Source: Bacillota bacterium (GTDB taxonomy: Bacteria; Bacillota_A; Clostridia; Christensenellales; Aristaeellaceae). From it: 13,989 bases of DNA. The notes under the pieces are model-generated. The model was not told where the DNA came from, did no database searches, and saw only the letters and a list, made by a program, of their open reading frames with translations. Made by a program: the position numbers and the translations under genes. The stretch spans positions 1 through 13,989 of the forward strand of contig JAEZSP010000074.1 of NCBI GenBank assembly GCA_023421735.1, read 5' to 3'. Numbering within the stretch: position 1 is the stretch's first letter; every line of letters begins with the position of its first letter. This document shows, one piece after another, positions 1 through 7,251 of this stretch.

Positions 1-2
1 GA

Positions 3-1436
3 GAGGACGGACGGGTCTATAACATCGTTGACCTGATTGCCGAAAAAGAGGCCACATATGATCGGCAGGTCTCTGAGGTCGCTTATGACCTTAAGCGCGG
101 GATACCGCAGTACAGACCAACGCGAAGGCCGCTGGTCACATTCATAGACGATGATGGCTATGCAGAAGTCATGACTATGCTCAAACCCGTTTTCGACGCA
201 AAGAACGTGCCGTGCTGTTGCTCCCTCATCACCGGATACATTGGAACGACTTCGAACCACATGGACGCAAGCGACATTCAGTCACTTGTCAATGATGGCT
301 GGGAGATGCTTGGGCACGGGAATAGTTATGTGGCAAATCTGAGCGAGTTCTCGGACGATGCCGATTTAGAATTCCAGCTTGGCACCGGGTGCAAAACCGT
401 GATTGAAGACTTAACCGGGAAACGAACGAACGGCTTTGCATACCCGCAGGGGTACAGCACAAAGCGCATTCGTAACTTAACCCGCAAGTATTACGACTAT
501 GCCTTTTCGGGGTATGGCATCAATTCTGCCGACTACATCGACAGCGCCCGGGTCAAACGGATCGCATTCGGAGCGTGGACCGATCCAAACCCCACCATCA
601 ATGGCAACGCGGAGAAGGACACACTTGCCTATTATAAGGCCTGCGTGGACTATGCGATCGCCAACAACGGATGGCTGGTATGGATGCTTCATTGCTACGA
701 CGAAGCCAATGGCCACGATGCCGCTCAGCAAGCAATCCTCCCGGAGCTGATCGATTACATTACTGGGTTGGGTGTGGACATCGTCACGGCGAAAGAAGGA
801 TATGAGGTCCACGGCAACCAGGTATTCATTGGCGACCTCGACGACGACTTCGTCGTTGCGAACGACAGGGGGCTATTCACCAAAGACCGGATCGACCCGT
901 TGGCATGTACAATTATGCGCGCCTCTGGAAACAGCATTCTTCTCGACGCTCCCGTGACCGCATTCCCAGACAGAACAATCACAACGTGTGAAATCGACTA
1001 TGAGACGGCGATGGCGAACGGGTTCCCCGGCGCGTCGGGTGGATGCTTCATCACCTATCGGTATAGCCAAGACACGGAGTACCCGAACCACAACAAGCAG
1101 GAATACTGGCTGTACGGGAGCGAAAAGGTGTATCGGCGCTCGGCGTTAACCGCTACTACATGGAGCGACTGGGTATTGATTGCAATCGAGGACAGAATCA
1201 AAACAACCGTTTCTCTCGACTTTGGAACTGTCCCTGGCAATACGTGGGCCGAGCGCACCGCTCCGTTGCCGGGGCTTACTGTCAATTCGCATGTTGCGGT
1301 CACACCGAAATACTCAGTCAACTTCTTTTATCAAGGGGTCTGCGATGCAGAAGGAACCTTGACCATTCGTGTATACAATCTCAACGCAGCGCCGACGGCG
1401 TTATCTCATGAGTTCCATGTCCTTGTCACGAACTAA
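3..1436 (+). CDS. Phage tail-tip / receptor-binding protein with NodB-like deacetylase fold and knob domain (5' end outside window)
   Basis: The frame is open from the window edge, so the protein is cut at its N-terminus; 477 residues are visible, numbered here from position 3. Residues 44-275 look like a NodB polysaccharide-deacetylase fold: TFIDDDG at 46-52, GHGNS around 104-108, GFAYPQG at 144-150 and WMLHCYD at 227-233. Two usual features are missing. The second His of the HxxxH metal motif is Tyr, and the Arg normally before the YP motif is Ala. Activity is therefore doubtful and a sugar-binding role is possible. Residues about 326-398, ending in TTWSDWVLIA, resemble the pyocin-knob repeat of phage tail fibres. 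The last 75 residues look like a beta-rich fibre tip. Lying just before holin and lysin genes, this fits the distal tail or baseplate protein that recognises the host surface. The ATG at 171 is internal, because the homology starts upstream of it. Confidence 0.8.
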   Translation, partial: EDGRVYNIVDLIAEKEATYDRQVSEVAYDLKRGIPQYRPTRRPLVTFIDDDGYAEVMTMLKPVFDAKNVPCCCSLITGYIGTTSNHMDASDIQSLVNDGWEMLGHGNSYVANLSEFSDDADLEFQLGTGCKTVIEDLTGKRTNGFAYPQGYSTKRIRNLTRKYYDYAFSGYGINSADYIDSARVKRIAFGAWTDPNPTINGNAEKDTLAYYKACVDYAIANNGWLVWMLHCYDEANGHDAAQQAILPELIDYITGLGVDIVTAKEGYEVHGNQVFIGDLDDDFVVANDRGLFTKDRIDPLACTIMRASGNSILLDAPVTAFPDRTITTCEIDYETAMANGFPGASGGCFITYRYSQDTEYPNHNKQEYWLYGSEKVYRRSALTATTWSDWVLIAIEDRIKTTVSLDFGTVPGNTWAERTAPLPGLTVNSHVAVTPKYSVNFFYQGVCDAEGTLTIRVYNLNAAPTALSHEFHVLVTN

Positions 1437-1534
1437 AGGTTACCGGTTTGCCGAATGAGCTGGCGTGACTAGAGGGGCACACTGCATCGAGATGTGCTTA
1501 ATAGCGCGTCATTTATCTCCGGGAAAAGAATATA

Positions 1535-1558
1535 GGCTGCCCAATGAGGGCAGTCTTT
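1535..1558 (+). terminator. Hairpin between tail gene and holin
   Basis: GGCTGCCC and GGGCAGTC can form an 8-bp stem with one G-U pair and the loop AATGA, followed by only three T residues. It lies 99 bases after the tail gene stop and 36 bases before the holin ATG. It could be a weak intrinsic terminator or an RNA processing or stability element that trims late-operon expression. Confidence 0.5.
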
Positions 1559-1593
1559 CCATTTCAATCGGATGAGTGAAAGGAAGAAAGAAT

Positions 1594-2064
1594 ATGAGAG
1601 ACTTTTCGGTTGATTTGATCTGGACGAAGATCCAGATGGCTGTTGCTGCAGTCGGTGGGTGGCTGGGGTACTTCCTGGGTGGTGCAGATGGACTTCTCAT
1701 CGCGCTCATCGTGCTGGCGGCACTCGACTATGTGACGGGTATCATGTGTGCCATCTCGGACAAGAAGTTGTCCAGCAAGGTGGGTTTCCGGGGCATCTTC
1801 AAGAAGATGCTCATCTTCATGCTGGTGGGCGTTGGCCATATCGTTGACACCAATGTCGTGGGCACGGGGAGCGCGCTCAGGAGCGCCGTCCTTTGCTTCT
1901 ACATATCCAATGAGGGGCTCTCGGTGCTGGAGAACACGGCGCACCTGGGGCTCCCGGTGCCGGACAAGCTCAAGGAGATCCTGACGCAACTTCATAATCG
2001 AAGCGACAAGGATAACACGACAGAGGCATCAGCTAACATCAACGACGTAGGCGACGGCGATTAA
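1594..2064 (+). CDS. Phage holin, TcdE / phage_holin_4 type
   Basis: This is a 156-residue membrane protein of the toxin-secretion/phage-lysis holin family (Pfam Phage_holin_4_1, TIGR01593). Such proteins accumulate in the cytoplasmic membrane and form holes that release or trigger the endolysin at lysis. Visible family features are a hydrophobic N-terminal region at about 13-50 containing DYVTGI, a basic loop, a second hydrophobic segment (KMLIFMLVGVGHIVD), and the family's SNEGLSVLEN stretch followed by LGLPVPDKL. The C-terminus is charged and polar, as expected for a cytoplasmic tail. The ATG at 1594 is chosen because AAAGGAAG lies about 8 bases upstream; an in-frame GTG at 1576 has no comparable site. 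The endolysin gene follows after 27 bases, forming the usual lysis pair. Family assignment is firm; the exact topology was not computed. Confidence 0.88.
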   Translation: MRDFSVDLIWTKIQMAVAAVGGWLGYFLGGADGLLIALIVLAALDYVTGIMCAISDKKLSSKVGFRGIFKKMLIFMLVGVGHIVDTNVVGTGSALRSAVLCFYISNEGLSVLENTAHLGLPVPDKLKEILTQLHNRSDKDNTTEASANINDVGDGD

Positions 2065-2079
2065 GCCGTCGCTCTTTTT
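2051..2079 (+). terminator. Intrinsic terminator overlapping the holin stop codon
   Basis: GCGACGGC and GCCGTCGC form a perfect 8-bp GC-rich stem with a six-base loop (GATTAA) that contains the holin TAA, followed by TCTTTTT. The endolysin ribosome binding site (AGGAGGA) begins one base after the T-run. The upstream arm is inside the holin coding sequence, so ribosomes finishing the holin would disrupt the hairpin. This could make partial readthrough into the lysin depend on holin translation. Confidence 0.75.
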
Positions 2080-2091
2080 GAGGAGGAACAT

Positions 2092-3303
2092 ATGGGGACT
2101 GAAACCAATCGTGTCCTGATCCCGCTGACCAATGAGCACTTCGCGGCCTGGTGCCTGAAGATGTTGGGTCAGCCCTACTGGTATGGCTGCGTCGTGTACA
2201 AGTGCTCCGAGAGCCTGCGTGCGCGGAAGGCGGCGCAGTACCCCTCACACTACGGATCGTCCCGCACGGGCCGCTACCGGCAGGACATCGCGGCCCAGAA
2301 GGTCGCGGCCGATTGCATCGGTGCGGTGAAAGGGTACATGTGGACGAACGGAGGTCAAGGCGTTCTGGAGAGCATCGGGACGGGAAAGACCTTCTCCAAC
2401 CACTACGGTGCCAACGGCTGCCCCGACAGATCTGCCAACGGCATGTTCAACTACGCGAAATCCAAGGGCATGGACTGGGGGAAGATAGGGACTCTCCCCG
2501 ACGTCGTGGGCCTTGCCCTTCACAAGGACGGTCACGTGGGATACACGGTCGGTGGCGGATATGCGGTGGAGTGGCGCGGGTTCGCCTATGGCTGTGTGAA
2601 GACCAAGATCGCGGGGCGTGGCTGGGAGTACTGGTACGAGTTACCCTTCATTCAGTATGGTACAGTGTCCGTGCGACCAGATGCGCTAGCCGAATCTGAC
2701 GTTCGTGATCTCTTCTATACATCTGGCATGCCCATGCTGCGCGGCGAGGATGTGCGCACACTTCAGGTAGATCTCAATACGCTGAGCTACCCCTGCGGCG
2801 AGGTGGACGGGATCTTCGGACCGAAGACCGGTTCCGCGGTTCGTACCTTCCAACGGGATCATGGGTTGGAGGTGGACAGCGTTGTCGGAGAAAAAACGCG
2901 CGCGGCGCTCGAAGAGGCGCTCGAGCATGTCGGGACGGATGCGGAAGCGCAGGAGGCTACGGACGAACACGGTGAAAGCGCTCCGGCAGACGATGAAGCG
3001 CCGGACTCCGATGAAGGTGATGCCGAGGACGAGGATGATGCCGACTACGTTGTCCCCGGCAACACGGAAATCCCCGACTTCGGCACGCGGCTTTTCCGGT
3101 ACCGGAAGGGGCACGCTTACATGACGGGCGACGACGTCGCGGCGGTCCAAAGGCGGCTTATTCAGCTCGGCTTCGCGCCCGGGAAGGCCGACGGCATTTA
3201 CGGACCGGCCACCGCTGCCGCCGTGAAATCGTTTCAGGCTGCGCGAAAGATTGAGACCGACGGGGTCGTCGGGACGGACACGCGCACCGAACTCATGCGA
3301 TGA
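2092..3303 (+). CDS. Phage endolysin: NlpC/P60-like peptidase with two peptidoglycan-binding domains
   Basis: This 403-residue protein probably cleaves peptidoglycan stem peptides at phage lysis. Residues 10-190 look like an NlpC/P60 (CHAP-like) cysteine peptidase: the candidate nucleophile is C75 in AADCIGAVKGYMW, and the candidate catalytic His is H148 in DGHVGYTVGGGYAVE. The order Cys then His, and the GHVG motif, match the family. Two PG_binding_1 domains follow, at about 213-278 (GEVDGIFGPKTGSAVRTFQ) and 344-403 (GKADGIYGPATAAAVKSFQ). They are separated by a strongly acidic, disordered-looking linker at about 281-325, rich in D, E and A. There is no signal peptide, so export depends on the holin encoded just upstream. 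The start is supported by AGGAGGA five bases upstream. The peptidase subfamily is less certain than the binding domains. Confidence 0.85.
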   Translation: MGTETNRVLIPLTNEHFAAWCLKMLGQPYWYGCVVYKCSESLRARKAAQYPSHYGSSRTGRYRQDIAAQKVAADCIGAVKGYMWTNGGQGVLESIGTGKTFSNHYGANGCPDRSANGMFNYAKSKGMDWGKIGTLPDVVGLALHKDGHVGYTVGGGYAVEWRGFAYGCVKTKIAGRGWEYWYELPFIQYGTVSVRPDALAESDVRDLFYTSGMPMLRGEDVRTLQVDLNTLSYPCGEVDGIFGPKTGSAVRTFQRDHGLEVDSVVGEKTRAALEEALEHVGTDAEAQEATDEHGESAPADDEAPDSDEGDAEDEDDADYVVPGNTEIPDFGTRLFRYRKGHAYMTGDDVAAVQRRLIQLGFAPGKADGIYGPATAAAVKSFQAARKIETDGVVGTDTRTELMR

Positions 3304-3324
3304 TTATATCATAATAAAGAACTT

Positions 3325-3361
3325 GTCCACGAAGCGTTTCCGCGTTTCGTGGACTTTTTTT
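3325..3361 (+). terminator. Strong intrinsic terminator after the endolysin
   Basis: GTCCACGAA and TTCGTGGAC form a perfect 9-bp stem around a 12-base, partly self-pairing GC-rich insert, followed by seven T residues. It lies 21 bases after the endolysin stop and likely ends the late (structural and lysis) transcript. The next gene's ribosome binding site, GGGAGG at 3365-3370, follows almost directly, with no room for a promoter between. Expression of the downstream genes may therefore rely on readthrough. Confidence 0.88.
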
Positions 3362-3376
3362 ATAGGGAGGTTTCCT

Positions 3377-3787
3377 GTGAACGACATCCAGAAACAGAAC
3401 ATTGCCCGGCTCAGAGGCTCCGGCCTGGGATATGGGACAATCGCATCCCGGCTCGGACTGCCATTGAGTACGGTGAAAACCTACTGCAAACGGAACAGTC
3501 TCTCCCCCATCCCCTGTATAACAGACGCCAAGACGGGTTCGCTGTTTTGCCCTCAATGTGGAAAAGAAGTGGTTCAAATCGGGAAGCGAAAACCGCGCAG
3601 GTTCTGCTCCGATGCCTGCCGCGTGGTATGGTGGAACTGCCACAAAGATCTCGTAACCAGAAAGGCTGTTTACATGATTACCTGTGCGGGCTGCGGGAAG
3701 GTGTTTAAGAGCTACGGCAACCGGAACCGGAAATACTGCTCCCACGGCTGCTACATCAGGGCAAGGTTCGGGGGGGATGCTCGGTGA
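3377..3787 (+). CDS. Small HTH protein with two C4 zinc-finger motifs
   Basis: This 136-residue protein starts with GTG at 3377, six bases after GGGAGG. Residues 4-41 form a helix-turn-helix of the sigma-70 region 4 / resolvase kind (YGTIASRLGLPLSTVKTYCKR). Two matching zinc-binding modules follow: C58-x2-C61 with C77-x3-C81, and C103-x2-C106 with C121-x3-C125. Both share the pattern CxxCGK...(K/R)(F/Y)CSxxC, which suggests an internal duplication. It is basic and probably binds DNA. Proteins of this build are known next to SHOCT proteins and serine recombinases in clostridial mobile elements, which hints at a role in element regulation or in assisting recombination; that role is inference. 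Its stop codon overlaps the next gene's GTG (GTGA), so the two are likely translationally coupled. Confidence 0.75.
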   Translation: MNDIQKQNIARLRGSGLGYGTIASRLGLPLSTVKTYCKRNSLSPIPCITDAKTGSLFCPQCGKEVVQIGKRKPRRFCSDACRVVWWNCHKDLVTRKAVYMITCAGCGKVFKSYGNRNRKYCSHGCYIRARFGGDAR

Positions 3788-3954
3788 CGGAAGAGCAGTT
3801 TGCGCGCGAGAAAAGGTACCAGCTGATCCTTGCGATTGCCCGAAAGATGGTCCGGGACGGCGTTCTTTCAGAGGGGGACCTTATTGATATTGAGCTCATG
3901 ATGCGGGAAAAGTACCGCCCGGTTTTCTGCGCATCCGATCCGAAAATTGCTTGA
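3784..3954 (+). CDS. SHOCT-like small protein
   Basis: This 56-residue protein begins with GTG at 3784, overlapping the preceding TGA by four bases. The sequence starts VTEEQFAREKRY. Its central part, MVRDGVLSEGDLIDIELMM, fits the SHOCT pattern: a short helical hairpin with a G-(L/I)-(L/I)-(S/T)-(E/D) turn. It then continues into EKYRPVF. Short proteins of this type commonly precede serine recombinases in clostridial phages and transposons. They are thought to be small oligomerisation or adaptor modules, but their function here is unknown. The location, 52 bases before the first recombinase and coupled to the HTH/zinc protein, suggests a recombination accessory or regulator such as a directionality factor. 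That last idea is speculation. Confidence 0.75.
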   Translation: MTEEQFAREKRYQLILAIARKMVRDGVLSEGDLIDIELMMREKYRPVFCASDPKIA

Positions 3955-3955
3955 T

Positions 3956-3961
3956 TATAAT
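3956..3961 (+). promoter_or_regulatory. Possible -10 box ahead of the recombinase pair
   Basis: A perfect TATAAT lies just after the SHOCT stop codon and 45 bases before the first recombinase ATG, in one of the few AT-rich spots in this region. No convincing -35 is visible 16-18 bases upstream (ATCCGA at 17). It may be a weak or activator-dependent promoter giving the recombinases their own transcript, or it may be chance. Confidence 0.3.
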
Positions 3962-4006
3962 AGAACAAAGCGGTAATATGCGACACTGACGAGGAGGTGA
4001 ACTGCA

Positions 4007-5311
4007 ATGGAACGCAGAATCAGAAAGGTCATGTCCCCGGTGCCCAAACCATCCAAGCGTGCGCGCGTGGCAGCGTATGCGCGGGTGTCCAGCGGGAAGG
4101 ATGCAATGCTCCATTCCCTGTCCGCGCAGGTCAGCTATTACAGCTCACTCATTCAGAATAACCCGAGGTGGGAATATTCAGGCGTCTTTGCCGACGAGGC
4201 ACAGACGGGAACCAAGGATGAACGCCCCGAATTCCGGAGATTGCTCGCGGATTGCGAGGCTGGGAACATCGACATGGTTATCACAAAGTCGGTCTCAAGG
4301 TTTGCGCGCAATACCGTGACGCTCTTGGAGACGGTGCGGAAACTGAAGGCACTGAAGATCGACGTCTTCTTCGAAAAAGAGAATATCCACTCCATGAGCG
4401 GGGATGGCGAGCTGATGCTCACCATCCTCGCTTCTTTTGCGCAGGAAGAAAGCAAATCCGTCAGCGACAACTGCAAATGGCGGATCCGGGAACGGTTTAA
4501 AAATGGAGAGATGGTGAGTCTCAGGTACATGTACGGATATGACATTACACGGGAGGATATCGCAATCAACGAGCCGGAGGCGGTGGCCGTCCGTTCCATT
4601 TTTCGGGACTATATCGCAGGCGTCTCGGTGAGCGATATAGCCCGGCGCCTGCAGGAGGCGGAGGTGCCCAGAGCGTTCAGCGAAGAATGGACGCAAAAGC
4701 GTGTCCGGGATATCCTTGGCAACGAGAAGTATGCGGGAAACGCGCTCCTGCAGAAGAAGTACGTCAAGGATCATCTGGGTAAAAAGTTGGCCTGGAACCA
4801 CGGCGAACTCCCTATGTATTTTGCGAAGTGCACGCATCCGGCGATTGTCAGCGAGGAGACGTATCGGCTTGCCCAGACGCGTCGCGCGCAGAATCGGGAG
4901 AAGACCAACACGAAAGGCGACATTTCCGCCCGGTATCCTTTTTCCAGCATGATCGTTTGTGCAAACTGCGGGAAGTCGTACCGACGGATCACCAGCCGCG
5001 GCCGGGCAGCATGGAATTGCGATACATACGTTCGCAACGGCGCCGCCGCCTGCCCTGCCAAAAAGATTCCCGAAGAGACCCTTGAAGCGGTTACGGCTGA
5101 GGTACTGGGAATCCCGGTGCTTGACGCCGGGACATTTCGGAATCGAATTGACAGCATTGTTGTGCCCGTTCCCAACCGTCTGATCTTCCGCTTCCGGGAC
5201 GGGCGGGAGCTGACACAGGAATGGGCGGACCGCTCCCGAAGCGAGAGCTGGGACGACGCCGCCCGGCAAAGGGCAAAGGAACGAACGACGGAATGGAGGA
5301 AACGCAAATGA
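4007..5311 (+). CDS. Large serine recombinase 1 (short form without coiled coil)
   Basis: This 434-residue site-specific recombinase probably integrates or excises the prophage together with the next gene. The resolvase catalytic domain spans about 20-165: the nucleophile is S28 in AYARVSS, and R98 and R101 lie in KSVSRFARN. The GELMLTILASFAQEES helix region leads out of the catalytic domain. A recombinase domain (Pfam PF07508) lies at about 175-290, with NEKYAGNALLQKKY. A zinc ribbon follows with C318, C321, C338 and C349. After it there is only a short basic tail. The long coiled-coil insertion of typical large serine integrases is absent, so the protein is shorter than the second recombinase. 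The ATG follows GAGGAGGTG by eight bases. Its stop overlaps the next start (ATGA), implying coupled translation and probably matched amounts of both proteins. Catalytic residues look intact. Confidence 0.92.
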   Translation: MERRIRKVMSPVPKPSKRARVAAYARVSSGKDAMLHSLSAQVSYYSSLIQNNPRWEYSGVFADEAQTGTKDERPEFRRLLADCEAGNIDMVITKSVSRFARNTVTLLETVRKLKALKIDVFFEKENIHSMSGDGELMLTILASFAQEESKSVSDNCKWRIRERFKNGEMVSLRYMYGYDITREDIAINEPEAVAVRSIFRDYIAGVSVSDIARRLQEAEVPRAFSEEWTQKRVRDILGNEKYAGNALLQKKYVKDHLGKKLAWNHGELPMYFAKCTHPAIVSEETYRLAQTRRAQNREKTNTKGDISARYPFSSMIVCANCGKSYRRITSRGRAAWNCDTYVRNGAAACPAKKIPEETLEAVTAEVLGIPVLDAGTFRNRIDSIVVPVPNRLIFRFRDGRELTQEWADRSRSESWDDAARQRAKERTTEWRKRK

Positions 5312-6927
5312 TGAACGCACAGCGGTTGGTCACGGTGATTCCACCAACCATCCTGAACCACGCGAAACTGACGCCGATGGGCATCCGGAAACGGCGCGTT
5401 GCCGGATATGCGCGAGTGTCCACCGATCTCGAGGAGCAGCTAACTAGCTATGAGGCACAGGTCGATTACTACACGCGCCACATCCGCGAAAACCCTGAGT
5501 GGGAGTACGCGGGGATCTATGTAGACCAGGGCATTTCGGCAACGAGCACGAGGAAGCGCGACGGTTTTAACACTATGATTCGTGACGCGCTGGACGGCAA
5601 GATCGATTTGATCATCACCAAGTCGGTGAGTCGCTTTGCGCGCAACACCGTTGATTCCCTGACGACGGTCCGGATGCTCAAGGAAAAGGATGTCGAGGTA
5701 TACTTCGAGAAGGAAAACATCTACACTCTCGACAGCAAGGGCGAACTGCTCATCACGATTATGTCCAGCCTCGCGCAGGAGGAAAGCCGCAGCATTTCAG
5801 AAAATGTCACCTGGGGCCAGCGCAAGCGGTTCGCGGACGGCAAGGTCAGCCTGCCATACCGCCAATTTCTCGGCTACCGGAAGGGCGCGGATGGGCTACC
5901 GGAAATAGTCGAAGAGGAAGCGGGTACTGTGCGACTCATTTACCGGATGTTTCTCGAAGGGAAGACGCCCTTTGGCATCGCGAAGTACCTATCCGACCAG
6001 GAAGTTCCGACCCCCGCGGGCAAGAAAAACTGGCAGACGAGTACGGTGCAGAGCATTTTATCGAACGAAAAATACAAGGGCGACGCGCTTCTACAGAAAA
6101 AGTTCACGGTGGATTTCCTGACGAAAAAGCAGAAGGTCAACGAGGGTGAAGTTCCCCAGTATTATGTAGAAAACAGTCATCCGGGAATCGTCTCTCCTGA
6201 GATATTCGATATGGTTCAGCGGGAAATCGCCCGGCGCGACGGAGAAGGGAAGTATCATAGCGGCGTGAGTTGCTTTTCGGGCAAAATCATCTGCGGGTGC
6301 TGCGGCTCGGCATACGGGAGCAAGATCTGGCATTCGAACGATCAGTACCGACGCGTGATCTGGCAGTGCAACAGCAAGTACAAAGGCGGACACAAGTGCA
6401 CGACTCCCCACTTGGACGACGAGACGATCAAGGCGATGTTTATTCAGGTGATCAATCGGGTGCTTGTCGATCGGGAACAGATCATTGAGGATTGCGATGT
6501 CATTTTGCAGGGACTCTCTGATACAACTGTCTTGGAGGAAGAGGCGAACAAACTGCGGAGCGAATTGGATAGGACAACCGAACACATACGTCAACTGGTC
6601 GAACGAAATGCCAGCTCCATTTTGGATCAGCTGGAATATGAGAAGCGGTACGGGGAGCTCGCAGCATTATATCAGGAAGCTGCGGACCACGTGAAAGATA
6701 TTGAGGATAAAATTCGAGCACGCAAGTTTAAAAGGGAGCAGTTTAAGGCGTTCGTTGCAGCCCTTATGACAAAGGATTCAGTCGTTATGGATTTTGATGA
6801 AAAACTCTGGAATGCGCTTGTTGAGCGAGTTGTAGTTTTACCCAAAGAGAATACACATCTCATCTTGCGAAACGGAAAACGTATCATCACAGACGATTTC
6901 GGTCAGAAATCCAAAGCAGATGAATGA
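5308..6927 (+). CDS. Large serine recombinase 2 (full-length, with coiled coil)
   Basis: This is a 539-residue large serine recombinase. The catalytic domain covers about 30-175, with S38 in GYARVST and R109 in KSVSRFARN. The recombinase domain (PF07508) lies at about 185-300, with NEKYKGDALLQKKF. The zinc ribbon has C329, C332, C354 and C364. A charged coiled coil at about 407-476 follows, then a C-terminal tail resembling the end of phage integrases. The coiled coil of such enzymes controls synapsis and direction of recombination. The start at 5308 is preferred over the upstream ATG at 5221, because GGAGG lies nine bases before it and the earlier region overlaps the first recombinase with no homology. 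Its stop is followed at once by the proposed attachment junction, as expected for a phage integrase gene beside attP. Confidence 0.93.
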   Translation: MMNAQRLVTVIPPTILNHAKLTPMGIRKRRVAGYARVSTDLEEQLTSYEAQVDYYTRHIRENPEWEYAGIYVDQGISATSTRKRDGFNTMIRDALDGKIDLIITKSVSRFARNTVDSLTTVRMLKEKDVEVYFEKENIYTLDSKGELLITIMSSLAQEESRSISENVTWGQRKRFADGKVSLPYRQFLGYRKGADGLPEIVEEEAGTVRLIYRMFLEGKTPFGIAKYLSDQEVPTPAGKKNWQTSTVQSILSNEKYKGDALLQKKFTVDFLTKKQKVNEGEVPQYYVENSHPGIVSPEIFDMVQREIARRDGEGKYHSGVSCFSGKIICGCCGSAYGSKIWHSNDQYRRVIWQCNSKYKGGHKCTTPHLDDETIKAMFIQVINRVLVDREQIIEDCDVILQGLSDTTVLEEEANKLRSELDRTTEHIRQLVERNASSILDQLEYEKRYGELAALYQEAADHVKDIEDKIRARKFKREQFKAFVAALMTKDSVVMDFDEKLWNALVERVVVLPKENTHLILRNGKRIITDDFGQKSKADE

Positions 6928-7251
6928 GGGAAATAGGTTTGACGTCATAGGGCTTAATGACATTGGACTCATAGATACCATTGTCAATGGAGCGGCCGTC
7001 AGTAGGTCCTCGTTCAGGCCGATGCAAGTATCGTCCGTCCAATTGACAGATGCAAAAATTATTCGTAGCGTTCCGCCATAGTTACCAATCGAAAGGTCAA
7101 GGCCTTCGTCAGTCATATCGGTGGTTGCTGCGGGGATTACATGCATTCGTTCTTCCACTGGAGGCAGTTCGCGGTGCAGAGATAATGGCTCATGAGCACT
7201 AACCAGATATACGACCACAAACCACCCAAGGAACAATCTACGTTTTGGCAT
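6928..7251 (-). pseudogene. Truncated, frameshifted membrane-anchored protein gene interrupted at the prophage end
   Basis: From the ATG at 7251 the frame reads MPKRRLFLGWFVVVYLVSA, a basic N-terminus and a single membrane anchor, then an extracytoplasmic stretch with PPVEERMHVIPAAT and LDLSIGNYGG. To about position 7000 the reading looks protein-like. Beyond that the same frame becomes a Met/Ser/Pro-rich string typical of an out-of-frame reading. A different - strand frame there gives SIDNGIYESNVIKPYDV, which recalls the YxSxxIKPG motif of small surface proteins in Firmicutes. A frameshift near 7000 is therefore likely, and the gene then runs into the end of the recombinase gene without a natural C-terminus. 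The simplest view is that the prophage inserted into this gene and the remnant decayed. The ribosome binding site is weak (GGAACC). The family is not firmly identified. Confidence 0.5.
6941..6964. other. Candidate prophage/chromosome junction (att) dyad
   Basis: ACGTCAT and ATGACAT form an imperfect inverted repeat around an 8-base centre (AGGGCTTA), starting 14 bases after the recombinase stop. It falls inside the broken reverse-strand gene. Large serine recombinases use short, imperfectly dyadic att sites, often beside the integrase gene. The other junction is outside the window, so the core cannot be proven. Confidence 0.25.

Noticed and set aside
5221..5307. Upstream ATG extending the second recombinase by 29 residues
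   Set aside because: The extension overlaps the end of the first recombinase in another frame, is a basic low-complexity string, and has no ribosome binding site, unlike the ATG at 5308.
4295..5320. Long reverse-strand open frame of 341 codons
   Set aside because: It lies entirely opposite the first recombinase, which has clear catalytic and zinc motifs. The reverse reading has no recognisable domain and is a GC-rich shadow.
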